Part shown: positions 14,945 through 23,473 of the stretch, in pieces
How positions within the stretch are numbered: position 1 is the first letter of the stretch
How the letters are laid out: each line of letters begins with the position of its first letter
Assembly: GCA_004563405.1 (NCBI GenBank)
Contig: SFTH01000025.1
Location: 1 to 64,000, forward strand
DNA: 64,000 nucleotides
Reading direction: 5' to 3'
From: a bacterium
Lineage (GTDB): Bacteria > Bacillota > Clostridia > Christensenellales > Aristaeellaceae
The notes under the pieces: model-generated
What the model saw: the letters and a program-made list of their open reading frames with translations, nothing else
Database searches by the model: none
What the model was told of the DNA's origin: nothing
Position numbers and translations under genes: made by a program

Positions 14945-16711
14945 TCAGCTCTTGCGGGTGGAGATTTCCTCGCGGAGCATGGCGATGAGCTCATCGACGG
15001 TCATGACGGTGGTCTCGTCGGTGTCGCGGTCGCGGACGGACACGTTGCCGTTCTCGACCTCCTTGGCGCCGATGATGAGCATGTAGGGCACGCGCATGAC
15101 CTGGCGGGCCTCGCGGATCTTGTAGCCGATCTTGTCGCTGCGGTCGTCGAGGGTGACGCGGATGCCGGCGGCAAAGAGCTTGTCATAGACTTCCTTGGCA
15201 TAATCGGCGCTCTTGTCGGAGACGGACATGACGCGCACCTGCTCGGGGGCGAGCCAGGTGGGGAACTTGCCGGCGTAGTGCTCGGTGAGGATGCCGATGA
15301 AGCGCTCGATGGAGCCGAAGCACACGCGATGGATCATGATCGGGCGCTCCTTCTGGCCGTTCTCGGCGGTATACTCCAGGTGGAAGTTCAGGGGCATCTG
15401 GAAGTCCAGCTGGATGGTGCCGCACTGCCAGGTGCGTCCGATGCTGTCCTGAAGGTGGAAGTCGATCTTCGGGCCGTAGAACGCGCCGTCGCCCTCGTTG
15501 ATGGTGTAATCCAGGCCCAGCTTTTCCAGCGCGCCCTTCAGGCCGTTGGTCGCGGCCTCCCAGTCCTCGTCGGAGCCCATGGAGTCCTCGGGACGGGTGG
15601 ACAGCTCGATGAAGTACTTGAAGCCGAACTTGGTGTAGACCTGATTGATCAGGTGCACCACGTTGGAAATCTCGTCGGTGATCTGGTCGGGGCGCATGAA
15701 GATGTGCGCGTCGTCCTGGGTGAAGCAGCGCACGCGGAACAGGCCGTGGAGCGCGCCGCGCAGCTCGTGGCGGTGCACCAGACCCAGCTCACCCACGCGC
15801 AGCGGCAGCTCGCGGTAGGAGTGGGGCTCGCTGCCGTAGATCAGCACGCCGCCGGGGCAGTTCATGGGCTTGACGCAATTGATCTCGTCGTCGATCATGG
15901 TGGAGTACATGTTGTCCTTGTAGTGATCCCAGTGGCCGCTGGTCTCCCACAGCTTGCGGTTCATGATCAGGGGCGTGGAGACCTCCACGTAGCCGTTCTC
16001 ACGGTGCAGCTCGCGCCAGTACTCGATCAGCGTGTTCTTCAGAATCATGCCGTTGGGCAGGAAGAACGGGAAGCCGATGGCCTCGTCGCGCATCATGAAC
16101 AGCTTCATTTCCTTGCCGATCTTGCGGTGGTCGCGGCGGGCGGCCTCCTCCATCAGCTTCAGGTGGGCGTCCAGCTCCTCCTGGGTGGCAAAGGCGATGC
16201 CGTTGATGCGGGTGAGCATCTTGTTGTTCTTGTCGCCCTTCCAGTATGCGCCGGACTGCTGGGTGATCTTGAAAGCCTTCAGCGCCTTGGTGTAGGTCAA
16301 GTGCGGGCCGATGCACATGTCCACATAGTCGCCCTGCTTGAAGAAGGAAATCTCCGCGTCGTCAGGCAGGTCGTCGATGTGCTCCAGCTTGTACTTCTCG
16401 TGCCGCTCCTCCATCAGCGCCTTGGCTTCCGCGCGGGGCAGAATGAAGGGCTTGATGGGCAGGTTCTCCTTCACGATCTTCTTCATCTCGGCTTCGATCT
16501 TTGCAAGATCCTCGTCGCTGAGCCTGGTCTCGCCCAGATCCACGTCATAGTAGAAGCCGTTGTCGGTGGCGGGGCCGTAGGCGAAGTCCGCGTGGGGGTA
16601 GAGGCGCTGGATGGCCTGCGCCATGATGTGGGCTGCGGTGTGGCGGATGACGTGCAGCTTCTCCTCCTCGGGGCACTCTGCGACGGTTCCATCCTTGTAG
16701 ATGATCTTCAT
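14945..16711 (-). CDS. thrS: threonyl-tRNA synthetase, short form without TGS domain
   Basis: A 588-residue class II synthetase that charges tRNA-Thr. Order: tRNA-SAD editing domain (HVIRHTAAHIMAQAIQRLYP, later GDYVDMCIGPHL with the zinc-site Cys/His), then the catalytic core with motif 1, motif 2 (RHELRGALHGLFRVRCFTQDDAHIF) and motif 3 (IMIHRVCFGSIERF), then the anticodon-binding domain. The N-terminal TGS domain of the common 640-residue enzyme is absent. The start has AGGAG upstream. A threonine T-box leader precedes it. Confidence 0.96.
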   Translation of the reverse strand: MKIIYKDGTVAECPEEEKLHVIRHTAAHIMAQAIQRLYPHADFAYGPATDNGFYYDVDLGETRLSDEDLAKIEAEMKKIVKENLPIKPFILPRAEAKALMEERHEKYKLEHIDDLPDDAEISFFKQGDYVDMCIGPHLTYTKALKAFKITQQSGAYWKGDKNNKMLTRINGIAFATQEELDAHLKLMEEAARRDHRKIGKEMKLFMMRDEAIGFPFFLPNGMILKNTLIEYWRELHRENGYVEVSTPLIMNRKLWETSGHWDHYKDNMYSTMIDDEINCVKPMNCPGGVLIYGSEPHSYRELPLRVGELGLVHRHELRGALHGLFRVRCFTQDDAHIFMRPDQITDEISNVVHLINQVYTKFGFKYFIELSTRPEDSMGSDEDWEAATNGLKGALEKLGLDYTINEGDGAFYGPKIDFHLQDSIGRTWQCGTIQLDFQMPLNFHLEYTAENGQKERPIMIHRVCFGSIERFIGILTEHYAGKFPTWLAPEQVRVMSVSDKSADYAKEVYDKLFAAGIRVTLDDRSDKIGYKIREARQVMRVPYMLIIGAKEVENGNVSVRDRDTDETTVMTVDELIAMLREEISTRKS

Positions 16712-16742
16712 GAACAAAATCTCCTTCTCTGCTTCAGGGGCA

Positions 16743-16970
16743 TAAAAAAGCACCCCTGGATTTGTTTTCCAAGGGTGCATTGAACGTCTGGTTCAAGAGG
16801 CACGGTTCCACCTTGACTTTGGCTCGAAATCCTGTAACGCGGATGAGACGGCGGCGCTTGTGACGGCGCGGCGGCTCCGGAGCGGTCTCGGCTGCGGTCG
16901 AACGGGCGCTTCCAGCGGTGCGGCCCTCTCTGTGGAACGGCGGATGCAGCTTCGGTCTCCATCTCAGCTT
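16743..16970 (-). promoter_or_regulatory. T-box leader of thrS with terminator
   Basis: On the minus strand the conserved T-box word AAGGTGGAACCGTG (16801-16814) is followed by a terminator hairpin: GCACCCTTGG and CCAGGGGTGC (16750-16778), then six T. About 150 bases of upstream stem sequence precede it. A possible Thr specifier ACC occurs early in the leader. Uncharged tRNA-Thr should stabilise the antiterminator and raise thrS expression. Confidence 0.88.
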
Positions 16971-16979
16971 CTGATGGAT

Positions 16980-17008
16980 ATTTTAGCACTCGCAGGGGAA
17001 AACGTCAA
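16980..17008 (-). promoter_or_regulatory. promoter of the thrS T-box transcript
   Basis: On the minus strand TTGACG (17003-17008), a 17-base spacer and TAAAAT (16980-16985). It lies directly before the T-box leader. Confidence 0.8.
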
Positions 17009-17141
17009 TCGCGCAACACAATTTTAGCGAAAGGGCGCGGCCCTCCCGCGCGCTCCGCGTTTTTCAAATGTCTGCGCGCCCGGACTCCGCAGCGGGAGCC
17101 GGGCGCGCCGGTTGAATTCTGATTATTTTCTTCGCCCCGCG

Positions 17142-18173
17142 CTAGCGCGTGCTCTTGTCGTAGGGAATTCCCTCGGCCTTGGGGGCGCGGGAGCTCTTGG
17201 AGGTGAAGGCCAGCACGATCAGCGTGATCAGATAGGGGAGCAGGCGGTAGAAGTTGGAATTGATGCCCAGCTCCTTGAGCAGGAAGACGCCGTCGCCGTT
17301 GATGTCCAGGCTCGCGTAGGAGGCCGCCACGCACTTGAACAGGCCGAACAGCAGCGCCGCGCCGGCGATGTTCAGCGGCTTCCAGTTGCCGAAGATCATG
17401 ACCGCCAGGGCCAGGAAGCCGAAGCCCGCCACGTCGCCGTTGGAGGTGCAGTTGGCGGTGGTCATGGCGTAGACAAAGCCGCCCATGCCCGCCAGCGCGC
17501 CGGAGATGAGCACGCCCGTGTAGCGCATGCGCACCACGTTGATGCCCAGGGAGTCTGCCGCCTGGGGATTTTCGCCGCAGGCCCGCAGCCGCAGGCCGAA
17601 GCGGGTCTTGTAGAGGATGATGGAGAGCAGCACATAGATCAGTATGCAGATGTAGGTGGCCAGGTACACCTTGTTCAGGAAGGTGTCGCCCAGAAAGCCC
17701 ATCTCCTCGTTGCGGCCGTAGCCGAGGTGGGACTTCTTCAGCATGAACCAGCTGGCGGAATCGCCGGTGGCCATCTGAAGGGTATTCTGGTTGGCGATGA
17801 TGCGGATGAAGAACAGCACCAGCGCCGGGGCCATCAGATTGAGGGCCGTGCCGCCGATGGTCTGGTCCGCCCGCAGGTTGATGGCCGCGAAGGCCAACAG
17901 CAGCGAGAAGATCGAGCCCATGAGGGCGGAGAAGATCATGGCCAGGAGCATCAGCCCCTGGAGGCCCCAGAAGCTTCCGGCGGCCTTCACGCCCTCAAAG
18001 AAGGCGGTGGTCTGCAGGACGCGCACGCAGAGCACGCCGATGAACGCGCCGAAGATCATCAATCCCTCCAGCGCCAGGTTGATGATGCCGCTGCGCTCGG
18101 CGAACACGCCGGCCAGCGCCACGACCATCAGGGGAACGGCATAGATCAGAGTTTGGCGAATCAAAAAGCTCAT
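17142..18173 (-). CDS. nucleoside-type ABC transporter permease (NupQ-like)
   Basis: A 343-residue permease of the BPD_transp_2 family with about ten membrane segments. The start VVALAGVFAERSGIINLALEGLMIFGAF is typical of the second permease of BMP-type nucleoside importers (YufQ/NupQ), with a further EAA-like loop GENPQAADSLGINV. It pairs with the permease upstream (ATGA overlap) and the two-domain ATPase. It is the last gene of the operon. Nucleoside is the likely substrate from the family. Confidence 0.88.
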   Translation of the reverse strand: MSFLIRQTLIYAVPLMVVALAGVFAERSGIINLALEGLMIFGAFIGVLCVRVLQTTAFFEGVKAAGSFWGLQGLMLLAMIFSALMGSIFSLLLAFAAINLRADQTIGGTALNLMAPALVLFFIRIIANQNTLQMATGDSASWFMLKKSHLGYGRNEEMGFLGDTFLNKVYLATYICILIYVLLSIILYKTRFGLRLRACGENPQAADSLGINVVRMRYTGVLISGALAGMGGFVYAMTTANCTSNGDVAGFGFLALAVMIFGNWKPLNIAGAALLFGLFKCVAASYASLDINGDGVFLLKELGINSNFYRLLPYLITLIVLAFTSKSSRAPKAEGIPYDKSTR

Positions 18174-19426
18174 TTCCGCTCAGCCTCCTTTGCGGCGCCG
18201 CGGTCCGCGGCGGTGGAAACGGCCCGCTCCCTGCGCTTGCGCTTTCCGCCCAGCCAGAGCTTGATCACCAGCGAGAAGGCCGCCAGATACACGATGACGG
18301 CGATGATCACGTCGGTGATGTATTCGTTGTAGGCCGTGAGGTTCGTCAGCTGCAATCCGGCGATGTCCAGCATGGACATGAAGATGCCGGAGAAGATGAC
18401 GCCGATGGGATTGCTCACCGCCAGCAGGGCCACCGGGATTCCGTTGAAGCCCGCAGCGGGGAGGGACTGGTAGGTCGACCAGTAGAATTCGGTGTTGCCG
18501 GAGAGATAGTACAGCGAGCCCGCCGCGCCCGCCAGCGCGCCGGCGATGGCCATGGAGAGCACGATGTTGCGCTTGTCGTGGATGCCCGCGTAGCGTGCGG
18601 CGAAGCGGTTTGAGCCGCAGGCCTTGAGCTCATAGCCCAGGGTGGTGCGGGTCAGAAGGATGTAGACCAGAATGGCCAGCAGGATGGCGATGAGGATGCC
18701 GCCGTTGATCTGCGAGCCGGGAAAGAGCTTGTCCAGCCCCAACTTGGGCGTGGCCACGCCGTTGATGGTGGTCTTGTACACATAGCCGGACTTGGTGTTC
18801 TCCACCATGTTCTTGAAGTTGGAGCCGTCGAACATCCAGGTGACCACGTTTGCGGCGATCCAGTTGGTCATGATGCAGGCGATGACCTCGTTGATGTTGA
18901 GCAGCGCCTTGAGCAGGCCGGGAATCGCGCCCCAGAGCGCGCCCGCCAGCATGCCGCCCAGCAGCGCCAGCAGCCAGACCACGAGCGGCGGAATGGAACT
19001 GGGATCGACCCCCGGAATGGCCATGGCCGAGGAGGGAATGCCCAGGGCGATGAACAGGGTCGCGGCGGTGCCCATCAGGTACTGACCGGCTGCGCCGATG
19101 TTGAACAGGCCCGTCTTGTTCGCCACGGCCACCGAGAGGCCGGTGAGGATGACCGGCGTGGCCCGGAAGAGCATGTTGCCGATGCTGGCCGGATTGAAGC
19201 CGAAGGTGAGCGCGCCGGAAGCGTTGCGGCCCGTGCTGAACAGGCCGAGCACCACCAGGCGGATGCCGTCCCAGGCGCTCTTGAGGCCGAGGTTTTTGTT
19301 GAAGCAGCCGATCAGTAGGATGATCAGGCTGCCCGCCGCCAGGCCGATGAGTATGGAGATGAGGGAGGCCAGCACGGATCGCGTGCCGTCCCTGTGCCAG
19401 AGGGCGCTGAGCCGGTTTTCCTTCAT
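18170..19426 (-). CDS. nucleoside-type ABC transporter permease (NupP-like)
   Basis: A 418-residue permease with about ten membrane segments, the first partner of the pair. ANKTGLFNIGAAGQYLMG and ELKACGSNRFAARYAGI are conserved in YufP/NupP proteins. The C-terminal 30 residues are basic and cytoplasmic. It overlaps the ATPase stop and the second permease start by four bases at each side, so the three subunits are translated together. Confidence 0.88.
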   Translation of the reverse strand: MKENRLSALWHRDGTRSVLASLISILIGLAAGSLIILLIGCFNKNLGLKSAWDGIRLVVLGLFSTGRNASGALTFGFNPASIGNMLFRATPVILTGLSVAVANKTGLFNIGAAGQYLMGTAATLFIALGIPSSAMAIPGVDPSSIPPLVVWLLALLGGMLAGALWGAIPGLLKALLNINEVIACIMTNWIAANVVTWMFDGSNFKNMVENTKSGYVYKTTINGVATPKLGLDKLFPGSQINGGILIAILLAILVYILLTRTTLGYELKACGSNRFAARYAGIHDKRNIVLSMAIAGALAGAAGSLYYLSGNTEFYWSTYQSLPAAGFNGIPVALLAVSNPIGVIFSGIFMSMLDIAGLQLTNLTAYNEYITDVIIAVIVYLAAFSLVIKLWLGGKRKRRERAVSTAADRGAAKEAERK

Positions 19427-20967
19427 GCGAACGCCTCCTTCTGCTTCTTCGCGCCGGCCATGTACAGGCCGAGCTCCTCGACGGTGACGCGGCGGGGATC
19501 AAACTCGCCCACGATCTCACCCTCGTACATCACCAGTATGCGGTCGGACAGGTTCATGACCTCGTCCAGCTCCAGGGACACCAGCAGCACGGCCTTGCCC
19601 GCGTCCCGCTGGGCCACCAGCTGCTTGTGGATGTACTCGATCGCGCCCACGTCCAGGCCGCGGGTGGGCTGCACCGCCACGATGAGCGGCAGGTCGCGGT
19701 CGATCTCCCGGGCGATGATGGCCTTCTGCTGGTTGCCGCCGGACATGCTGCGGGTCACGGTGAGGGGACCCTGGCCGGATCGCACGTCGTACTGCTCGAT
19801 GAGGTTGCGTGCGTATTCGCGCACCGCGTCAAAGCGGATGAAGCCGTGGCTCTGGAACCGGGGCTCGTAGTACTTCTGGAGCACCAGATTCTGCTCCAGC
19901 GTATAGTCGAGAATCAGGCCGTGCTTGTGGCGGTCCTCCGGGATGTGGCTCATGCCCGTGAGGCTGCGCGCGCGGATGGATGCGGAGGAGATGTCCCTGC
20001 CGCAGAGCTCCACGCTGCCGCCCGCGGCCTTCTCGAGGCCGGTGAGGGCGTGAATCAGCTCCGTCTGGCCGTTGCCGTCGATGCCCGCGACGCACACGAT
20101 CTCGCCCGCGCGCACCTCAAAGCTCACGTTCTTTACCGCGTCCTTTTTGTAGAGCTTCGAGACCACCCGAAGATTCTTCACCTTTAGCACCGGCTCCGCG
20201 GGATGGGCCTCGCCCTTCTCCACGACCAGCTGCACCGGGCGGCCGACCATCATGCGGCTGAGCTCCTCCTTGGTCACGTCCTTCGTCTCCACGGTGCCCA
20301 CATAGCGGCCCTTGCGCAGCACGGTGACCCGGTCGGCCACCTCCATGATCTCGTTGAGCTTGTGGGAGATGAAGAGGATGCTCTTGCCCTCGCGGGTGAG
20401 CCCGCGCATGATCTCCATCAGCTCCTCGATCTCCTGGGGCGTGAGCACGGCGGTGGGCTCGTCGAAGATGAGCACCTCGTTCTCCCGGTAGAGCATCTTG
20501 AGGATCTCCACGCGCTGCTGCATGCCCACGGTGATGTCCTCGATCTTCGCGTCCAGATCCACCTTCAGGCCGTAGCGGTCGGAGAGGGCCTGCACCTTGC
20601 GGCGGGCCTCCTTCTTCTGAAGGAAGCCAAGCTTCGTGTCCTCCGCGCCGAGGATGATGTTGTCCAGCACGGTGAACACGTCGATGAGCTTGAAGTGCTG
20701 GTGCACCATGCCGATGTGCAGCGCCGTGGCGTCGTTGGGGTTGTTGATCTGAACCTCTTTGCCGTCCTTTTTGATCACGCCCTCCTCCGGCTGGTAGAGG
20801 CCGAAGAGGATGCTCATCAGCGTGGATTTGCCCGCGCCGTTTTCGCCGAGCAGGGCGTGAATCTCTCCCTTCTTCAGCTGAAGCGTGATGTCGTCGTTGG
20901 CCTTGATTCCGGGAAATTCCTTGGTGATGTGAAGCATTTCAATGACGTACTGCGGGGCGTTGTCCAT
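19423..20967 (-). CDS. nucleoside-type ABC transporter ATP-binding protein, two ABC domains (NupO-like)
   Basis: A 514-residue ATPase with two ABC halves. The first has Walker A GENGAGKST, Q-loop, signature VGMQQRVEI and Walker B LIFDEPTAVL. The second has a degenerate Walker A (GIDGNGQTEL), signature SGGNQQK and a weak Walker B, as usual for this family and for sugar RbsA-like ATPases. The start at 20967 has GGGAG upstream. No substrate-binding BMP lipoprotein is encoded nearby, so it must be elsewhere in the genome. Confidence 0.9.
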   Translation of the reverse strand: MDNAPQYVIEMLHITKEFPGIKANDDITLQLKKGEIHALLGENGAGKSTLMSILFGLYQPEEGVIKKDGKEVQINNPNDATALHIGMVHQHFKLIDVFTVLDNIILGAEDTKLGFLQKKEARRKVQALSDRYGLKVDLDAKIEDITVGMQQRVEILKMLYRENEVLIFDEPTAVLTPQEIEELMEIMRGLTREGKSILFISHKLNEIMEVADRVTVLRKGRYVGTVETKDVTKEELSRMMVGRPVQLVVEKGEAHPAEPVLKVKNLRVVSKLYKKDAVKNVSFEVRAGEIVCVAGIDGNGQTELIHALTGLEKAAGGSVELCGRDISSASIRARSLTGMSHIPEDRHKHGLILDYTLEQNLVLQKYYEPRFQSHGFIRFDAVREYARNLIEQYDVRSGQGPLTVTRSMSGGNQQKAIIAREIDRDLPLIVAVQPTRGLDVGAIEYIHKQLVAQRDAGKAVLLVSLELDEVMNLSDRILVMYEGEIVGEFDPRRVTVEELGLYMAGAKKQKEAFA

Positions 20968-21000
20968 GCGACCATCTCCCTTTCTGTCGGATTCGTAAAG

Positions 21001-21041
21001 TTTCACAGTATAATTATATGGAGTTCTGTGAAAAAAAGCAA
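21001..21041 (-). promoter_or_regulatory. promoter and palindromic operator of the ABC operon
   Basis: On the minus strand TTGCTT (21036-21041), a 17-base spacer and TATAAT (21013-21018). A perfect inverted repeat TTTCACAG (21001-21008) and CTGTGAAA (21026-21033) encloses the -10 box, as expected for a repressor site. The regulator is not in the window. Confidence 0.75.
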
Positions 21042-21285
21042 GTTGTCACGGGCAGAAATCTCCGCAAAGCGCCAAAAAAGAAAACGGAGGGCGGCGGGAT
21101 ACCGAACTCCGTTGTGAATGTCGAAAAACCCCGGGAGAGCGCGAGAGGGCTTTAGCCCTTTCGCACTTCAATCGTACCCGGCGGCGTGTACGCCGGGTGC
21201 GGGCGATTTTTACGGCGGAAAATCTCATTTTCCAGAGGAAAAATCGGTTCCCTGCAGTCTCCGCGCCCGGAAATCCTTCAGGATT

Positions 21286-22107
21286 TCAGCGGAGGCTGGA
21301 GGGGGTGGCAGTGGCGGGGGAGACATACATCTTTTCCAGAATGAAGCGGATGAGGGGGCCGGGGAGGATCTTCGAGAGCAGGATGCAGCCCTTGTAGACG
21401 ACGCCGATGGTGTTGTAGGGCTTCACCCGCTTTTTCAGCGCCAGGCGGGCGATGAACCGGCCCGCCGCCTCGGGCGACATGCCGTTCTGCTCGTCCTTCT
21501 CCATGCGCGCCACCGAGCGCGCGATGCGCCCGGAATAGACCTCGTCCCCCGCGGCGCTCTTGCGCCGGGCGGCAGTGAAGCCGGAGCGGATGTCGCCGGG
21601 CATGACGCAGCACACCGTCACGCCGAAGGGGCGCACCTCGTTGGCCACGGCCATGGTCAGCGCGTTCACCGCAGCCTTGGAGATGGAATACCAGGCCTGG
21701 AAGGGAATGGGCAGCGGCCCCGCCACGGAGCTCAGGTTCACGATGCGGCCCGATCCGGCCCTGCGCATGTGGGGCAGCACGGCGCGGATGGTGTTGTTCA
21801 TGCCGAAGAGGTTCACGTCCATCAGGCGGCGCGCCTCGGCCTCGTCGGTGAACTCGAACGCGCCGGAGATGCCCATGCCCGCGTTGTTGACGAGCACGTC
21901 CACCCGGCCCTCCCGGGAGACGACCTCCTCCACGGCCGCGCGCACCGCCTCCGCGTCGGCGATGTCCACGCTGAGGTGGCGCATGAAGTCAAACTCCGCC
22001 CTGCGGCGGCTGAACTCGTACACCCGGCATCCGGCGGCGGCCAGCCGCTTCGCCGTCGCCAGGCCGATGCCGCTGGAGCCGCCGGTGATGATGACAATCT
22101 TTTCCAT
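21286..22107 (-). CDS. short-chain dehydrogenase/reductase, possible 3-ketosphinganine reductase
   Basis: A 273-residue classical SDR: TGGSSGIG for NAD(P), NNAG, catalytic Ser (NLSSVAG) and YSISK. The last 60 residues hold a hydrophobic stretch (IGVVYKGCILLSKILPG) that may touch the membrane, as in reductases of lipid intermediates. It starts four bases after the aminotransferase-like gene, so the two are one operon. With a serine-palmitoyltransferase-like partner, reduction of a 3-keto sphingoid base is the most natural guess, but substrate is not shown. Confidence 0.8.
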   Translation of the reverse strand: MEKIVIITGGSSGIGLATAKRLAAAGCRVYEFSRRRAEFDFMRHLSVDIADAEAVRAAVEEVVSREGRVDVLVNNAGMGISGAFEFTDEAEARRLMDVNLFGMNNTIRAVLPHMRRAGSGRIVNLSSVAGPLPIPFQAWYSISKAAVNALTMAVANEVRPFGVTVCCVMPGDIRSGFTAARRKSAAGDEVYSGRIARSVARMEKDEQNGMSPEAAGRFIARLALKKRVKPYNTIGVVYKGCILLSKILPGPLIRFILEKMYVSPATATPSSLR

Positions 22108-22111
22108 GGAA

Positions 22112-23299
22112 TTACTCCTGAATCACCCGGGCGATCACATCCATGGCCTCGTCCAGCAGCTCCTCGGTGAGGGAGGCCATGTAGCTGGTGCGCAGCAGGC
22201 AGCCGTCCGCGGGGGCCGCCGGGGGCAGCACGGGGTTGACGTACACGCCCTCGTCGAACAGGCGCTTGGCCACGACGAGCGTTCGCTCGGGATCGTAGGT
22301 GTAGATGGGAATGATGGGAGTCGAGGCCTCGATGATCTTCACGCCCCGCTTTTTGTAACCCGCCCGGGCGTAGTCGCCCAGCGCGGCAAGGCGCGCCACC
22401 AATTCGGGATGGCTGCGGATGTGTCGCAGGCTCGCCAGCGCCACCGCGCAGCTGGCCGGGGGAATGGAGGCCGCGAAGATGAAGGGGCGGGAGTTGTGGC
22501 GCACGAAGTCCACCACCTCGGCGCTGGCGGCCATGTAGCCGCCCAGGCTCGCCAGGGACTTGGAGAAGGTGCCCATGTAGACGTCCACCTGATCCTCCAG
22601 GCCGTAATAGCTGGCCGTACCCCGGCCGCCCTCGCCGATCACGCCCAGGCCGTGGGCGTCGTCCACCATGACCCGCGCACCGTACTTCTTCGCCAGGCGG
22701 CAGATCTCCGGCAGGTTGGCGATATCGCCCTGCATGCTGAAAACGCCGTCGGTGACGATCAGCCGGCCCGCGCTGTCCGGGATCTTCTGAAGCTGCATCT
22801 CCAGCTCCTGCATGTTTGCGTGGCCGAAGGTGAGCATGCGGCCGTAGCTCAGGCGGCAGCCGTCGTAGATGGAGGCGTGGTTCTCGCGGTCGCAGATCAC
22901 ATAGTCGCCATGGCCCACCAGGGCGGAGATGATGCCCAGGTTGGACTGGAAGCCCGAGGGAAAGGTCATGGCCGCCTCCTTGTGGAGGAAGTCCGCCAGC
23001 TCCGCCTCCAGCTCCAGGTGCATGCGCAGCGTGCCGTTCAGGAAGCGGGAGCCGGAACAGCCGGTGCCGTAGGTGTTGAGCGCGTCTACGCCGGCCTGTA
23101 TGATCTCCGGGTTCTCCGTGAGACCCAGATAGTTGTTCGAGCCCAGCATGATGCGGCGCTTGCCCTCCATCATGACCTCCGGCGCCTGCCGGGATTCCAG
23201 GGCGTGAAAATAGGGATAGATTCCCTTGGCGCGATATTCGTTGGCCAGGGTGTAGCGTTCGCACTTGCCGAAGAGATCGGCGTACCTGTTCTCCTGCAT
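22112..23299 (-). CDS. alpha-oxoamine synthase, serine-palmitoyltransferase-like
   Basis: A 395-residue PLP enzyme that joins an amino acid to an acyl-CoA. Conserved parts: GSNNYLGLT, YGTGCSGSRFLNGT, DDAHGLGVIGEGGRG, and the PLP lysine in GTFSKSLASLGG. BioF and glycine C-acetyltransferase have GTLGKA-type sites here; GTFSKS is the form in serine palmitoyltransferases. The N-terminal GIYPYF is also shared with Bacteroidetes Spt. Followed by an SDR. AGGAGG precedes ATG 23299. Alternatives are KBL or BioF; no biotin genes are nearby. Confidence 0.8.
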   Translation of the reverse strand: MQENRYADLFGKCERYTLANEYRAKGIYPYFHALESRQAPEVMMEGKRRIMLGSNNYLGLTENPEIIQAGVDALNTYGTGCSGSRFLNGTLRMHLELEAELADFLHKEAAMTFPSGFQSNLGIISALVGHGDYVICDRENHASIYDGCRLSYGRMLTFGHANMQELEMQLQKIPDSAGRLIVTDGVFSMQGDIANLPEICRLAKKYGARVMVDDAHGLGVIGEGGRGTASYYGLEDQVDVYMGTFSKSLASLGGYMAASAEVVDFVRHNSRPFIFAASIPPASCAVALASLRHIRSHPELVARLAALGDYARAGYKKRGVKIIEASTPIIPIYTYDPERTLVVAKRLFDEGVYVNPVLPPAAPADGCLLRTSYMASLTEELLDEAMDVIARVIQE

Positions 23300-23342
23300 G
23301 TCTGCCTCCTTACTTTCTTTATAAATGGAAATGTTTTTCTGT

Positions 23343-23372
23343 ATTATACAGTTCTTATACGCTTTTTGTCAA
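23343..23372 (-). promoter_or_regulatory. promoter of the Spt-like/SDR operon
   Basis: On the minus strand TTGACA (23367-23372), an 18-base spacer and TATAAT (23343-23348), both exact consensus boxes. Confidence 0.8.
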
Positions 23373-23437
23373 TCCACAGGGGAAACGGAGGAAAACTTTT
23401 TTCTCCCGTGCGCGGGAAAGCGGCTCAATAATATCAG

Positions 23438-23472
23438 AAGCCGCAGTCCAAATCGGACTGCGGCCCGGTTCT
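23438..23472 (-). terminator. intrinsic terminator after the UxaB-like gene
   Basis: GCCGCAGTCC and GGACTGCGGC form a perfect 10-bp stem around a five-base loop directly behind the stop of the minus-strand gene at 23474. T-rich sequence follows on the plus side and moderately A/T-rich sequence on the minus side. Confidence 0.65.
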
Positions 23473-23473
23473 T

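Noticed and set aside
22112..23299. Biotin synthesis (BioF) or threonine breakdown (Kbl)
   Set aside because: The PLP site GTFSKS differs from GTLGKA-type sites, and no bio or tdh genes are nearby; kept only as alternatives.
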